Assembly: GCA_048772705.1 (NCBI GenBank)
Contig: JBLWGC010000104.1
Location: 744,001-808,000 of the forward strand
Origin: Leidyana gryllorum EB-2025a
Taxonomy: Eukaryota; Apicomplexa
Direction of reading: 5' to 3'
Length of the DNA stretch: 64,000 nt
Shown: piece by piece, positions 1 to 8,729 of the stretch
How positions within the stretch are numbered: the stretch's first letter is position 1
How the letters are laid out: each line of letters starts with the position of its first letter
Program-made: the position numbers and the translations under genes
Notes under the pieces: model-generated
Told to the model about the DNA's origin: nothing
The model's database searches: none
Seen by the model: the letters and a program-made list of their open reading frames with translations, nothing else

Positions 1-309
1 CCATTCTTCACCACCGAAACCGACGAGAATCGGAGGCCAAGATCAAAAGCCGCAATCGTCTTACCCATAATCGTCTTACCCATAGTGCATGCCGATTAAT
101 GTGTAATGTGGACCTCATCCAGATGCTTACTTTCCACACTCCTTCGCTCTGGATCCAATCCCTCCCTCTTCGCTCTACTGAGCCGCTGCTCTCCACTCAC
201 ACACGCCAAAGGGACATTAGTGTCTCGGTGCCACACGAACAACCGGTCAGGAGAAGGGTTACACAGATCAGATCACAGCAAATGATAAATGTGTGTGTCA
301 AAACACCGC
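1..309. other. Left edge, no gene recognised
   Basis: No convincing coding region or RNA gene is seen here. The only visible structure is an exact 15-bp direct duplication at 54-68 and 69-83. The stretch lies downstream of the minus-strand methyltransferase that ends at 310, so it probably holds its 3' end. Confidence 0.6.
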
Positions 310-1098
310 TCAAAGGCTGCTGTCTTTGTGGGCAATCCAGGCTTCAAACAAGAATCCACGGAACCAATCGTAATAACGGGTGAATCCAGCATCTCTGAGC
401 CTCTTCTCGTGGGTGATGATAGTGTCAGGTAGGAGCACCCCTTCCAAAGCCCGTTCTTTCAGCGCTATCTCCTCCTCCGAGTATCCATTGAGTGCCTTGA
501 AGTTGTGATAGAGTTCGCGCAAATACGCCTGATCAGTCTCGTTCTCGGCTTTGCACTTCTCAGCCAGGATCAGTATGCCGCCAGGAAGCAGAACATCGTA
601 TATGTGCGCGATCAAGGCGTCGCGACTTGAGGGGTCCAGGAACTGCAGAGTGAACGTACACAATACCATGTGACAGGGCTTCAGCCGCATCTTGGTGATG
701 TCTCCGAGTATCACCTCGGTCTCGGCGTTGGTAACTTGGGCCTGCAAATACTTGGTGGCTGCTTGAACCATCGGTTCAGACGAGTCGATGGCAACGATCT
801 GAGACCCCGCATTAATGGGGAGGCCTTTGCTGGCGGCGATGGCGGCGTGTCCCCAAGCAGCTCCCAAATCATATATCAGCAGCTTCTCCTCGGGTTGGAC
901 TTGGAGGGTGCGGGTAATGGCAGTAATTCCGTCCAAGAGCAGTTCGTAGCCCGGAATCGAGCGCCTGATCATGTCATCAAAAACCTCGGAGACTGTAGCC
1001 CCAAACTCGAATGGGAAGGGGGGCTCAACGCCCTTGAAGACCTCATCTTTCTGTCGGAGGGGGAGAGAACCTGCGTCAGATGCGAGAGGTTTAGTCAT
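310..1098 (-). CDS. CmoA-type carboxy-SAM synthase / SAM methyltransferase
   Basis: An intact, intronless 262-residue class I SAM-binding protein that resembles bacterial CmoA along its whole length. Bacterial CmoA converts SAM and prephenate into carboxy-SAM, which CmoB uses to make cmo5U34 in tRNA. Visible hallmarks are VFDDMIRRSIPGY at about residues 39-51, the SAM loop DLGAAWGHAA at 77-86, AIDSS at 103-107, FTLQFLDPSSRDAL at 149-162, a helix rich in conserved residues around NGYSEEEIALKERAL and HEKRLRDAGF at 230-239. The E. coli protein is about 247 residues. The Gly-rich loop reads GAAWGH where bacteria usually have GCSLGA. No CmoB partner lies in the window, so the real substrate is open. 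The ATG at 1098 is the natural start. A bacterial-type CmoA in an apicomplexan-like genome suggests lateral transfer, which is inference. Confidence 0.8.
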   Translation of the reverse strand: MTKPLASDAGSLPLRQKDEVFKGVEPPFPFEFGATVSEVFDDMIRRSIPGYELLLDGITAITRTLQVQPEEKLLIYDLGAAWGHAAIAASKGLPINAGSQIVAIDSSEPMVQAATKYLQAQVTNAETEVILGDITKMRLKPCHMVLCTFTLQFLDPSSRDALIAHIYDVLLPGGILILAEKCKAENETDQAYLRELYHNFKALNGYSEEEIALKERALEGVLLPDTIITHEKRLRDAGFTRYYDWFRGFLFEAWIAHKDSSL

Positions 1099-1305
1099 GA
1101 GGAATCTTTTCTACTCTGCCCAGTCGCGGTCGCCCTCAATTGGCGTGTTGAAGCCCGTCGAATGATTTACAGGGTTTGACTGGCTGGAGGTTGAGGAAAA
1201 AATACGGAGTCTCCAATCGGAAATGGCTCAACATGAGATAACAAGACACATAACTACAGAAAAATAGCCTCAAATACAGCTTAAGCATAAGCATTAGCGA
1301 GTATG

Positions 1306-1859
1306 TCATAAAGAAACATACTCGTGATGGGGTCTCCGGTGCCACACGTCACACAGAGTACGCCCAAGAGTTCGCTCAGATGAGACTGTATCATCTATTT
1401 GGGTTGCTATTTGCATGTCGTCGGCCGACAGCGGTTGGGAGAGTGTTCTCGTATCATTCAATTTCAGACACACTTTCCCTTCAAAGCCCAGTAGAGATAC
1501 AATCATGATGAGATGGAGTTCCAGCACGGGATCTGTTCCGAAGGGCCAGCGAAATACAGCTAATCCCTCCTCCTCATGTAGTCAGGCAGTTAATGCGCTC
1601 GTCAATAGGAGACTTCAATGACATCTTCGTCTAGTCCGATAACAGGATAGGCATGACACGTTTGCAGCAGTGATATCTCGAGGTCGGACGGACGACCCCA
1701 AGGCCCGTATTTGTGCCCTGCGGACTCATTCACATGATCTTCCACCTGGAGTCGCACCAGGTTGGCAACAGCTTCCACCTCCCTAAAATACTGAGGGAGT
1801 GACCTCGTTTGGGAGCTTTCCAGACATGATTCCTTAGTACGAACGGGGGAGCACGCCAT
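1306..1859 (-). CDS. Possible small two-exon gene, product unknown
   Basis: Two open blocks on the minus strand could be exons of one small protein. The first starts at an ATG at 1859 and runs to about 1602 (85 codons, ending after GLDEDVIEVSY). The second is open from about 1545 to a stop at 1306 and reads through a hydrophobic patch (LIMIVSLLGFEGKVCL). A good acceptor lies between them (GATTAG near 1552), but no consensus donor was found in the right phase, so the splice is unresolved. I recognise no domain. It lies 126 bp from the end of the transporter gene on the same strand. It may be non-coding. Confidence 0.3.
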
Positions 1860-1985
1860 CAGAATTTGTAGCGATCAAATCTAAAGTCTAACGCAGAGAT
1901 TGGGGTTTTCAAGATTCAGATTCTTTTGGGTTAAAGACGTGTCAGGTGTGTCTTGCGCCATCTGATCTTCACATTGCCTAACTAA

Positions 1986-3800
1986 CTATCGATCTAAACG
2001 TGTAACATAGGGTGAGTCGCCGAGACTTCGCCCTTTGGTCTCACGAACAAAGAAGACCATCACCCCCACCGACAGCAGGGATAGTGCTAAAAGCAAAAGC
2101 GAGTATGTTGTGGCCAACCAAGTGTGTCAAACTGGGAGTGGGGACTGGGCCAGATGGAGGGGGATAGCAGTTGGGTGGAGGCCCGTGAGAGCCGCAAATG
2201 TGTGGCCAATGTGTGCGGTCCACCTACCCGTGAATACGACAAAGTTGGTTCGCAAACGGAGGTACCGAGACGCACACACAATCGCGATAGCGGCCAACCA
2301 ATTACAAGCAACCGCCAGGCTGCTTGAACCGCTTTTAATTTCAAGCGGATACACTTCGAATAGATACACCCATAATATGGGGCCGTAACCAATCGCAAAC
2401 GAAAGAATGAACCCCAACACAGAAGCAGGGCCCGCCCAGGTTGCAAAGATGGTACCAGGGTAGACCCAATAAGCAACAAGGGCAGGCAGCAACGACACTG
2501 TTTGGAAGATGCAGCCCCAGATCAGTAACTTCCGTCGTCCGGTACGCTCAATGAGGAATGCAGCTGGAAAAGTTGCCACAACATTGATGAAGAAAATGAT
2601 GGTGGTGCACACAGCTGCCCATTGTTCAGACAGCCGTGCCTCGCGGAACATATCAGTGCTAGCCGATACAAACACGTTGATACCGCTGAGTTGTTGGAAG
2701 GCAGATAGCACGCATCCCAGAACTATTACATTCCGCAACTCTCGGAAGCGCAAAGCTTTCCGAAGACTCATTCCTGCTCGCTGTGCCACTTGAGAGGTTT
2801 GTACTTCAGTTTGGATCATTGTCAGTTCGATGGTAACGTCATCTTTATCATTAACATGCTGAAGGACCCGCAACGCCTCCAAATCACGTTGTCGGCGGAG
2901 ATACCAGTGAGGTGTCTCAAAGGGGAAGGCATAACCGAGCAGATAGCCGCCAATTGCGACAGGTATCAAAGTAATCAGTACACTGCCGCGCCACCAGAGT
3001 TTCCCGAATAGACTGGGCGTCGTGAACAGATCACTCCTCCACGTAGAGGTGCGATGTTGATCTGGAATGGGATCAAAGAAAGCCAAGGGGAGCCCAATGG
3101 CGGTACCAACCAAGATACCCGTGACAATGAAGATCTGGTGAAAGATGCCGTAGAATCCTCGAACTTTGGGAGGTGTCATTTCGGAGAGGTATGTTGGCAC
3201 CGCCACGCTGGCCACCCCAACCGCATAGCCATCAACTAGGCGTGCCCAAACGAACGACTCCCAAGTGTGGCTCACGACAGTCGTCACAGCACCAAAGAAG
3301 AACAGAGCAAAGGAAATCAGTATAGTTGTCCGCCTTCCAGCGTTGAGCAGTCCGCTGCAAGTCAATGCTCCCAACGTGGCGCCGATGAAGAGGGCCGTGG
3401 TGATCCAGGCTTCGTAATTCAGGGCCTGGGTGCATTCGTGGGGCGTTCTGAGTACCTCTTCTGCCCCGGCACACCAGTTCATTTCCCAGGCGATGTGTCC
3501 GAGGCATGTATTGAGTTGGCTCACACTGAAACCGAACAAGAAAGAACCGATACACGCAGCCAGTACCACCTTGCTGACATTGGGCAGCGGTTGTAGGCGG
3601 GACTTGCGTTCTGGATGTGTCGGGTCCAGAGGAGTGATTTCGTCGGGGTCAATCGCTCTTGGGACATGTAGAGCTTCTTCCTCTTGGAGTATGTCCGCTA
3701 ATACACCGGCTGGATCGGGTCGCGGGTCCGAACCCATTTGTACCAAAGACATAGCAGTGCTATCATCCAAGATTCTACTTTGTGAACTGGAACTTGTCAT
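1986..3800 (-). CDS. MFS sugar porter (GLUT-like hexose transporter)
   Basis: Two exons, 2228-3800 then 1986-2086, joined across a 141-nt intron (GTAGGT...TTTTAG), giving 557 residues. Without the splice the protein loses its last helix and tail; with it the C-terminus reads VMVFFVRETKGRSL, the classic sugar-porter signature after helix 12. Other family marks are GRRTTIL after helix 2, YLSEMTPPKVRG between helices 4 and 5, ETPHWYLRRQRDLEAL in the central loop, QQLSGINVFV in helix 7 and ERTGRRKLL after helix 8. It should move hexoses across the plasma membrane by facilitated diffusion or proton symport. About 75 hydrophilic, acidic residues precede helix 1. The start ATG at 3800 is only 13 bp downstream of the histone stop at 3814, on the same strand. 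Confidence 0.92.
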
Positions 3801-3813
3801 TGGCTAAAAAAGA

Positions 3814-4400
3814 TCACTTTCTAACATCTGAACCGGTGGCACCGTCGTCTTCATCGTCATCCTCCTCCTCATCAGATGCCACAGCAGGTTGTGGTTTTGA
3901 TTTGGACTTTGCGGATTTTGAGGCGCCGTTTGCTGAAGTTCCCATACTCGCTGCCGTCAAAGCATTGATGTCATCCCGAGGAATCATTCCACTTGAAGGG
4001 AAGGTGACGTTCTTGGCTATCTCTTCTAAGTCTTGGTCGGTGCGCATTGCATAGAGAATGTGATTGGGGTTGATACGTTGTTTCTTCAATTCCTTACTGC
4101 GTTCACCGGCCAAGTCCAGTACCTACAGTCTGCTGGATGCGGCAACAGCGATCGTCAACCGCCACTTACCTCTCCGACCAAGTATTCTAATACTGCACTC
4201 AAGTAAATGGCGCCACCCACACCAATTCGTGCGGAATAGCCCATCTCTTTCATTTGACGATGGATTCGTCCAACTGGGAAGAGTAAACCGCATTTTGCGG
4301 CTCGACTCTTCGTTGTTCCCGCAACACCACCTTTACCTAAGCCTTTTAGGGCCTTTCCCTTTCCCAATCCAGTTGATGGCGCGGTGCTAGCTATTGTCAT
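3814..4400 (-). CDS. Histone H2A variant, H2A.Z-like, with acidic tail
   Basis: Two exons, 4170-4400 and 3814-4122, with a 47-nt intron (GTAAGT...CTGTAG), giving 179 residues. The fold core is clear: SRAAKCGLLFPVGRIHRQM, YLSAVLEYLVGEVLDLAG, then KELKKQRINPNHILYAMR and SSGMIP. The run LAGERSKELKKQRINP and the loop near SSGMIP look more like H2A.Z than canonical H2A. The N-tail carries GKGKALKGLGKGG, an acetylatable Gly-Lys pattern. Beyond the usual end is an extension with an acidic stretch (DEEEDDDEDD), which is unusual. The ATG at 4400 was chosen over a longer open frame because the histone tail starts there; a pyrimidine tract plus CAG lies directly upstream of it. The next gene starts 13 bp after the stop. 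Confidence 0.88.
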
Positions 4401-4692
4401 CTGCGACACAAAAAAACACACCAATCAGGCTTGGTAGGAGACACACACATTCGGTTGTTTCGCCGCTCCACCAGACACTAAAAGGGCTTAAGGTGATACC
4501 CACGGTTCAACGTGTACCTTTGGGTTTCGATTATCGGCAGCTAGTAGCTCAGATGTGCTTGTCGGTATTGCATTCAAAGTACTAACGAAACATTGAAAAA
4601 GAACTTGAACTACGGACGAATATCAAAGGACACATCAAATGCCCTGAAACGATCAATTTCAGGGATGATCCATGACTTCGTAACCCAGGCGT

Positions 4693-6012
4693 CTAGTTGT
4701 AAATATCCAGATGAAGTCGGGCGGGGCGATGACGCAGCTTGATGTCAACATCGTGGCAGCATTCCCCTTCACAAGGCGGGCATGGCTCCTCCACGCATGG
4801 CGGAAGGGATGGGCATATGATTTCCATCGTGCTCGATGCGGTTTCGGCCGGAGCAGTGGTCGTAGGTGTGGTCTCAGCCGGAGCAGTGGTCGTAGGTGTG
4901 GTCTCAGCCGGAGCAGTGGTCGTGGGTGTGGTCTCAGGCGGAGCAGTGGTCGTGGGTGTGGTGGCAATGGGGACTTCGGCAGTGGTGGACAACAGGGTGT
5001 CACCATCGAGAGTAACAGTGGGAACGATTGGGTCGATAGTCATGGTCAACGGAGGGAGGAGTGTTGGGACAACAGTGGACCCGGGAACACACTCTATGGC
5101 AGCGACTTCAGAGATGATTTTGTCGAGTTGGAGCCAGAAGTCCAATGACGATCCAGCAAGAGGACGAACAAACTCCTCTGGTTGTCCAATGTAGGAGTTG
5201 AACCATTTCCACGATTCAGACGGCAGGCTGTTCCACCACTCTCCATCGAATATCAAGAAGGAGGCGTACAGTTCACGGGCCTCCAGGGCCTTCTTGACTT
5301 GTGCGGGAGAGGGATAGTACTCAGTTGTGCACTGGCGTTCGGCCTCGGCTTCCTTGAAGATCCCGCTGAAGGTGCTCATACCGTAGCCATTCAGACCATC
5401 TCCTTCAAAGTGAGGAGGAGCGTCTGTGACCACGACAACCAACTTGGCGGCTTCGAGATTATTCCAGCCCACAGTTTGAGACTCACTGAGAGCCACGAGG
5501 GCTCCGAATTGGTTTTCGCTCGGATCTCCACCGCCGAGAGCTTGGAGCTTGTCGTACACCGCCGTCAATTCATCCTTGTCGGCAGTTAGAGGCAGCTCAA
5601 ACTTCTGGCAGTAATCGGTTCGGGGCTCGCCCAGAGACCACACGGGTTTGTCTCTGAAGGAGACTACGGAGAAAGTAGTACCAGGATGAAGTTGAGACAA
5701 CATTTCCACCATCAGGGGCAATTGCACATCTCTCATCTCCGGAAAGTCATCGGCAAAGCTACGAGTAGCGTCTTGCAGGATGACGATTTCGAGAGGGAAG
5801 GTGCAGTCATCGGTGGATCGATGCTTAAAGTAGTTTTCGGGACGACCAATGCGAGTGCTCTGACGAGCGTGCCACGGGTCCATTCCCTCAACAGGTTGTA
5901 CAGATCCGTAGACATCCTCCAGAGACTTGCCTCCGGCAGAAACCGGTTCCATCTGCTCCTTGGAAGCACCCACAAGGGCAAAGACGAGGGCCAAAAGCTG
6001 GAAGCCACGCAT
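4693..6012 (-). CDS. Secreted von Willebrand A / integrin-beta-like protein
   Basis: Single exon, 439 residues. A signal peptide (MRGFQLLALVFALVGAS) is followed by an A-domain at about residues 70-310. Within it, DCTFPLEIVILQDATRSF carries a MIDAS-like DATRS in place of DxSxS, then comes GTTFSVVSFRDK, then LVVVVTDAPPHFEGDG. The spacing and the TDAPPH strand resemble the integrin-beta A-domain more than TRAP or CTRP. A Thr/Pro stalk made of four near-identical 10-residue repeats follows, then a Cys-rich tail (CPSLPPCVEEPCPPCEGECC). No transmembrane helix or TRAP-type acidic tail is seen, so it is probably secreted or held in the oocyst or cell coat. A role in adhesion is inference. Confidence 0.8.
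   Translation of the reverse strand: MRGFQLLALVFALVGASKEQMEPVSAGGKSLEDVYGSVQPVEGMDPWHARQSTRIGRPENYFKHRSTDDCTFPLEIVILQDATRSFADDFPEMRDVQLPLMVEMLSQLHPGTTFSVVSFRDKPVWSLGEPRTDYCQKFELPLTADKDELTAVYDKLQALGGGDPSENQFGALVALSESQTVGWNNLEAAKLVVVVTDAPPHFEGDGLNGYGMSTFSGIFKEAEAERQCTTEYYPSPAQVKKALEARELYASFLIFDGEWWNSLPSESWKWFNSYIGQPEEFVRPLAGSSLDFWLQLDKIISEVAAIECVPGSTVVPTLLPPLTMTIDPIVPTVTLDGDTLLSTTAEVPIATTPTTTAPPETTPTTTAPAETTPTTTAPAETTPTTTAPAETASSTMEIICPSLPPCVEEPCPPCEGECCHDVDIKLRHRPARLHLDIYN
4841..4960. repeat. Four 30-bp tandem repeats inside the vWA gene
   Basis: Exactly four 30-bp units at 4841-4870, 4871-4900, 4901-4930 and 4931-4960. On the minus strand they encode the repeated Thr/Ala/Pro/Glu stalk (unit TTTAPAETTP). 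Copies differ at only a few bases, so the array expanded recently and length polymorphism is likely. Confidence 0.95.
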
Positions 6013-7085
6013 TGTTAAGATTGATTCCCGACAAAGAGAAAGAGAGAAGGACAGTAAGAGAAAGGCTGAAAGACAAAGTCTGATTGATCAAGTATTTCTG
6101 ACTCGGTTCGGTCAATATAATGTCCCAGACGCACACTCATCGGCACACAAACCAGTCGTGAATAGATCGGGAGGGGCCGTATTCCCTTTCTGATCACTCG
6201 CCAGATCTCAGGCGGTGCCGAGGGTTGCGCGAGGAGTGAGATCTCGGGCACCTTTGCCTTCGAGGACTAACTGGCTGACACTCGCTCGAGTCGATCGAGA
6301 CTTGACAAGAGTGAACTCCTAAGTAAGTGCACACTATGATTCCAACACGTGACTCTGAACCGCCTCTCGAACACCCATTCAATTTTGTTTAAGTGTTAAC
6401 AAGCTGCCAGTTAGCGTGAAAAGGTACGGAGACATGTGCTCCATAGCCTTTCTGACTGAAGAGGGAGAGGTGTCAAGGTCGGTTGGTGCGGATAGTGTTT
6501 GACCGGGAAGATACGTCGAGAGCTAAATGGGACTCAAAGAAACCTGAGGTAGAAATGTGTCGAAGTTTATGGCCCAGACCACCGACACACAACCGCTTGG
6601 CAATTTCAGCACCCGGCTGCAAATCGGAGCTGGCCACCTTCGAGAGGCCACCTTCGAGAGCAGATTGGTAACTCTCTTTTACGTTGGGACTGGAGCTAAG
6701 TATAAAGCAGTGAACATTTTAGCGAGTGTAAAGCCCAGGGGGCGGATTAGTAGTCCAGGTAAGGGAAGACAGAGCCAGACAGGCAGGACGAGCACAGTAG
6801 AAGGAGACGCGAGAGGATTGGGAGGGAGACTGGAGGTGTACACAAATTCAGAACTATTAAAGACAGTCACCATTTCACAGCAAGTAGAATAATGGAAAAA
6901 ACAACCTCTTGAAGTGCTACACTTTCAGGAGATAGTGGGCGATCTACGATGCGATCACTAAAACTCACATAGAGAACAAATTGCCAGACATGCGGAGATC
7001 GCTCGCACGACCGGATGGAATGAAAGATCGAGCAGACATCCCGATTCACATTTCAAGGTGAGAGCGGATACCACCTTGAGACATT
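6013..7085. other. 1.07-kb intergenic region, no gene recognised
   Basis: Long for this genome. It lies upstream of the vWA gene and downstream of the cyclase, both minus strand, so it should hold the vWA promoter and the cyclase 3' end. Open frames here are short and featureless. A short direct repeat (CACCTTCGAGAG twice) lies near 6637-6660. Nothing else stands out. Confidence 0.55.
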
Positions 7086-8429
7086 CTACGCATTTACCAC
7101 ATCGAAAGCGTCGATGTGAACTTCAACTCCAGCACCCGCCCGGGGGAAATCCTTCATGAGCTCCTTGTGCTTGTTGAGAGAGGTTTCGAGTTCGTCGTCT
7201 CCCAAGTCGTTGACGAAGTAACATTCACCAAGCGGACGCGGTACAGCAGCCCTCAGGAGTCCATCCCGAGTTTGCACGATTGCCTTGGATCCTTTCTTCA
7301 TCAGATCGATAGTGAGGAGTTCGTGGTCCAAAGCAAGTCCCACTTGAGACATGGTGGTGATGATACGCTTCCATTCGTTCTCATCAATGTAGCCACGAGT
7401 GAGAGCCAGAGTGGTGGAGTAGGCCATGTCGATGTTTACAGCGTGGCCGTGACGAAGAGGCACCGCAGGAGTGAGCTCCAGGGTGGGGCTCCAGGTGTGG
7501 CCGAAGGCAATGACTCTGTCGAGCATGATCTCGTGGAGGTTGGGAGACTCAAGTTCGAGCATCTTCTTGATGCCGCGATAGCAGATCTCGTGAGCGGCTT
7601 CCTTAACTTCTTCGTCCGACCCCTCGATTTGGCCGAAACGAGTGGAGATCAATTGAGGACCCCACTTCTCCAGCAGGTCGAAAACACGGCTTTCGCCCAC
7701 AGTAGCGATCTTGATGAGCTCTGCGATACCGTTGCGGATCTGAGCCTCGGGGAGGGTGCGAAGGAAGGTGAAATCGAGAAAGGTCATCAGAGGAGCGTGG
7801 TAGGCTCCCAGGCGGTTCTTGAGCTTCTTATGGTTCACGGCAACCTTAATTGCGATGGAGGCGTCGATCAGACCAATGACCGTGGTCGGGATACGGATGA
7901 AGTTACTGCTTCGCTTATATGCAGCGCAAGCGAAACCGCCAACGTCGCTGATCAAACCACCTCCAACTACCAGAACGGGTTCTTTGCGTAGCAGGCCGAA
8001 TTCGGCCAATTTATCTTCCATCTTCAACATCGTTTCCATGGTCTTGACATTCTCGTTCATTTCCATCGAGTGGAGTTCAAAATCCAATTTGTAGTGAGAG
8101 AAATAGGCTCTCATATCATCGCCGTACAACTTGGCCACGTTCGAGTCCACTATAGCCAGACAGCGGCCCCAAGTCATGTAGTAGTTTGCCAAGTCGGGCT
8201 TGGCAGTGTCGAAGATGTGATCCACAAACTTGAAATCGTAGCGGATGATCTCTCGGGCTTCAACTCGGAAACCGTCTTCAAGAACATTCACAACGCCCTT
8301 CGCGTCAGTGCCATCAATCTTCATACCCGGCTTCTCCATCACGTTGTTGTTCATCATGGTAGAAGACTCTTCCATTACAGTGGAAGGAGTAGCAACTTCA
8401 ACAACTGGAACATAAGTGGTCGACGCCAT
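7086..8429 (-). CDS. Sedoheptulose-7-phosphate cyclase, 4-deoxygadusol synthase type
   Basis: Single exon, 447 residues, family of 3-dehydroquinate synthase-like sugar phosphate cyclases. Demethyl-4-deoxygadusol synthase (DDGS) turns sedoheptulose 7-phosphate into the core of mycosporine-like amino acids, using NAD and a metal. Marks: VVGGGLISDVGGFACAAY at about 154-171, IPTTVIGLIDASIAIKVAVN at 180-199, KLKNRLGAYHA at 202-212, RNGIAELIKIA at 232-242, GHTWSPTLEL at 310-319, HGHAVNIDMA at 327-336, and DGLLRAAVPRPLGECYFVND at 389-408. Metal ligands by analogy are E237, H311 and H327. The IDASIAIKVAVN block matches DDGS; the related 2-epi-5-epi-valiolone synthases usually read VDAGIGAKTGVN there. 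The ATG at 8429 sits in a good context (AAGATGG). An N-terminal extension of about 50 residues is not typical. No O-methyltransferase or ATP-grasp partner is adjacent. Confidence 0.87.
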   Translation of the reverse strand: MASTTYVPVVEVATPSTVMEESSTMMNNNVMEKPGMKIDGTDAKGVVNVLEDGFRVEAREIIRYDFKFVDHIFDTAKPDLANYYMTWGRCLAIVDSNVAKLYGDDMRAYFSHYKLDFELHSMEMNENVKTMETMLKMEDKLAEFGLLRKEPVLVVGGGLISDVGGFACAAYKRSSNFIRIPTTVIGLIDASIAIKVAVNHKKLKNRLGAYHAPLMTFLDFTFLRTLPEAQIRNGIAELIKIATVGESRVFDLLEKWGPQLISTRFGQIEGSDEEVKEAAHEICYRGIKKMLELESPNLHEIMLDRVIAFGHTWSPTLELTPAVPLRHGHAVNIDMAYSTTLALTRGYIDENEWKRIITTMSQVGLALDHELLTIDLMKKGSKAIVQTRDGLLRAAVPRPLGECYFVNDLGDDELETSLNKHKELMKDFPRAGAGVEVHIDAFDVVNA

Positions 8430-8729
8430 CTTCCTCAGATCAGGTAGTGGAAAGTAAAACACTTCGAGAAAGAATGAGCAGAGGAAGGCAAGAAGACCAC
8501 GTCAGATCGTCTTTTCAATATCAATACCATGCTATATGCCAATGTCCCACTCCGCACACCTCACCAAACTGGTTCTCTGGCACACAAACCGCGACCAACT
8601 GATCGAGAGTGACCACCCTATTGACGACTGCGGGCCTGTTCGTTGGTGTTCTGCGTATGTGTGTGTGTGTGTTGTTTGTGTGGGTCTGGGCTGAGAGTCG
8701 CACGCTGTGCGTCGATCAAACTGAGGTTT
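8430..8729. other. 300-bp gap, probable promoter of the cyclase gene
   Basis: It lies between the cyclase start and the stop of the TRAPPC10-like gene, both on the minus strand. It holds a short GT dinucleotide run near 8657-8682 and no convincing gene. Confidence 0.5.

Noticed and set aside
3801-3813. TTTTTTAG as proof of spliced-leader trans-splicing
   Set aside because: Only one tight gap has a full pyrimidine-AG site; others have T-runs with GG and no AG, and no spliced-leader RNA gene is visible in the window.
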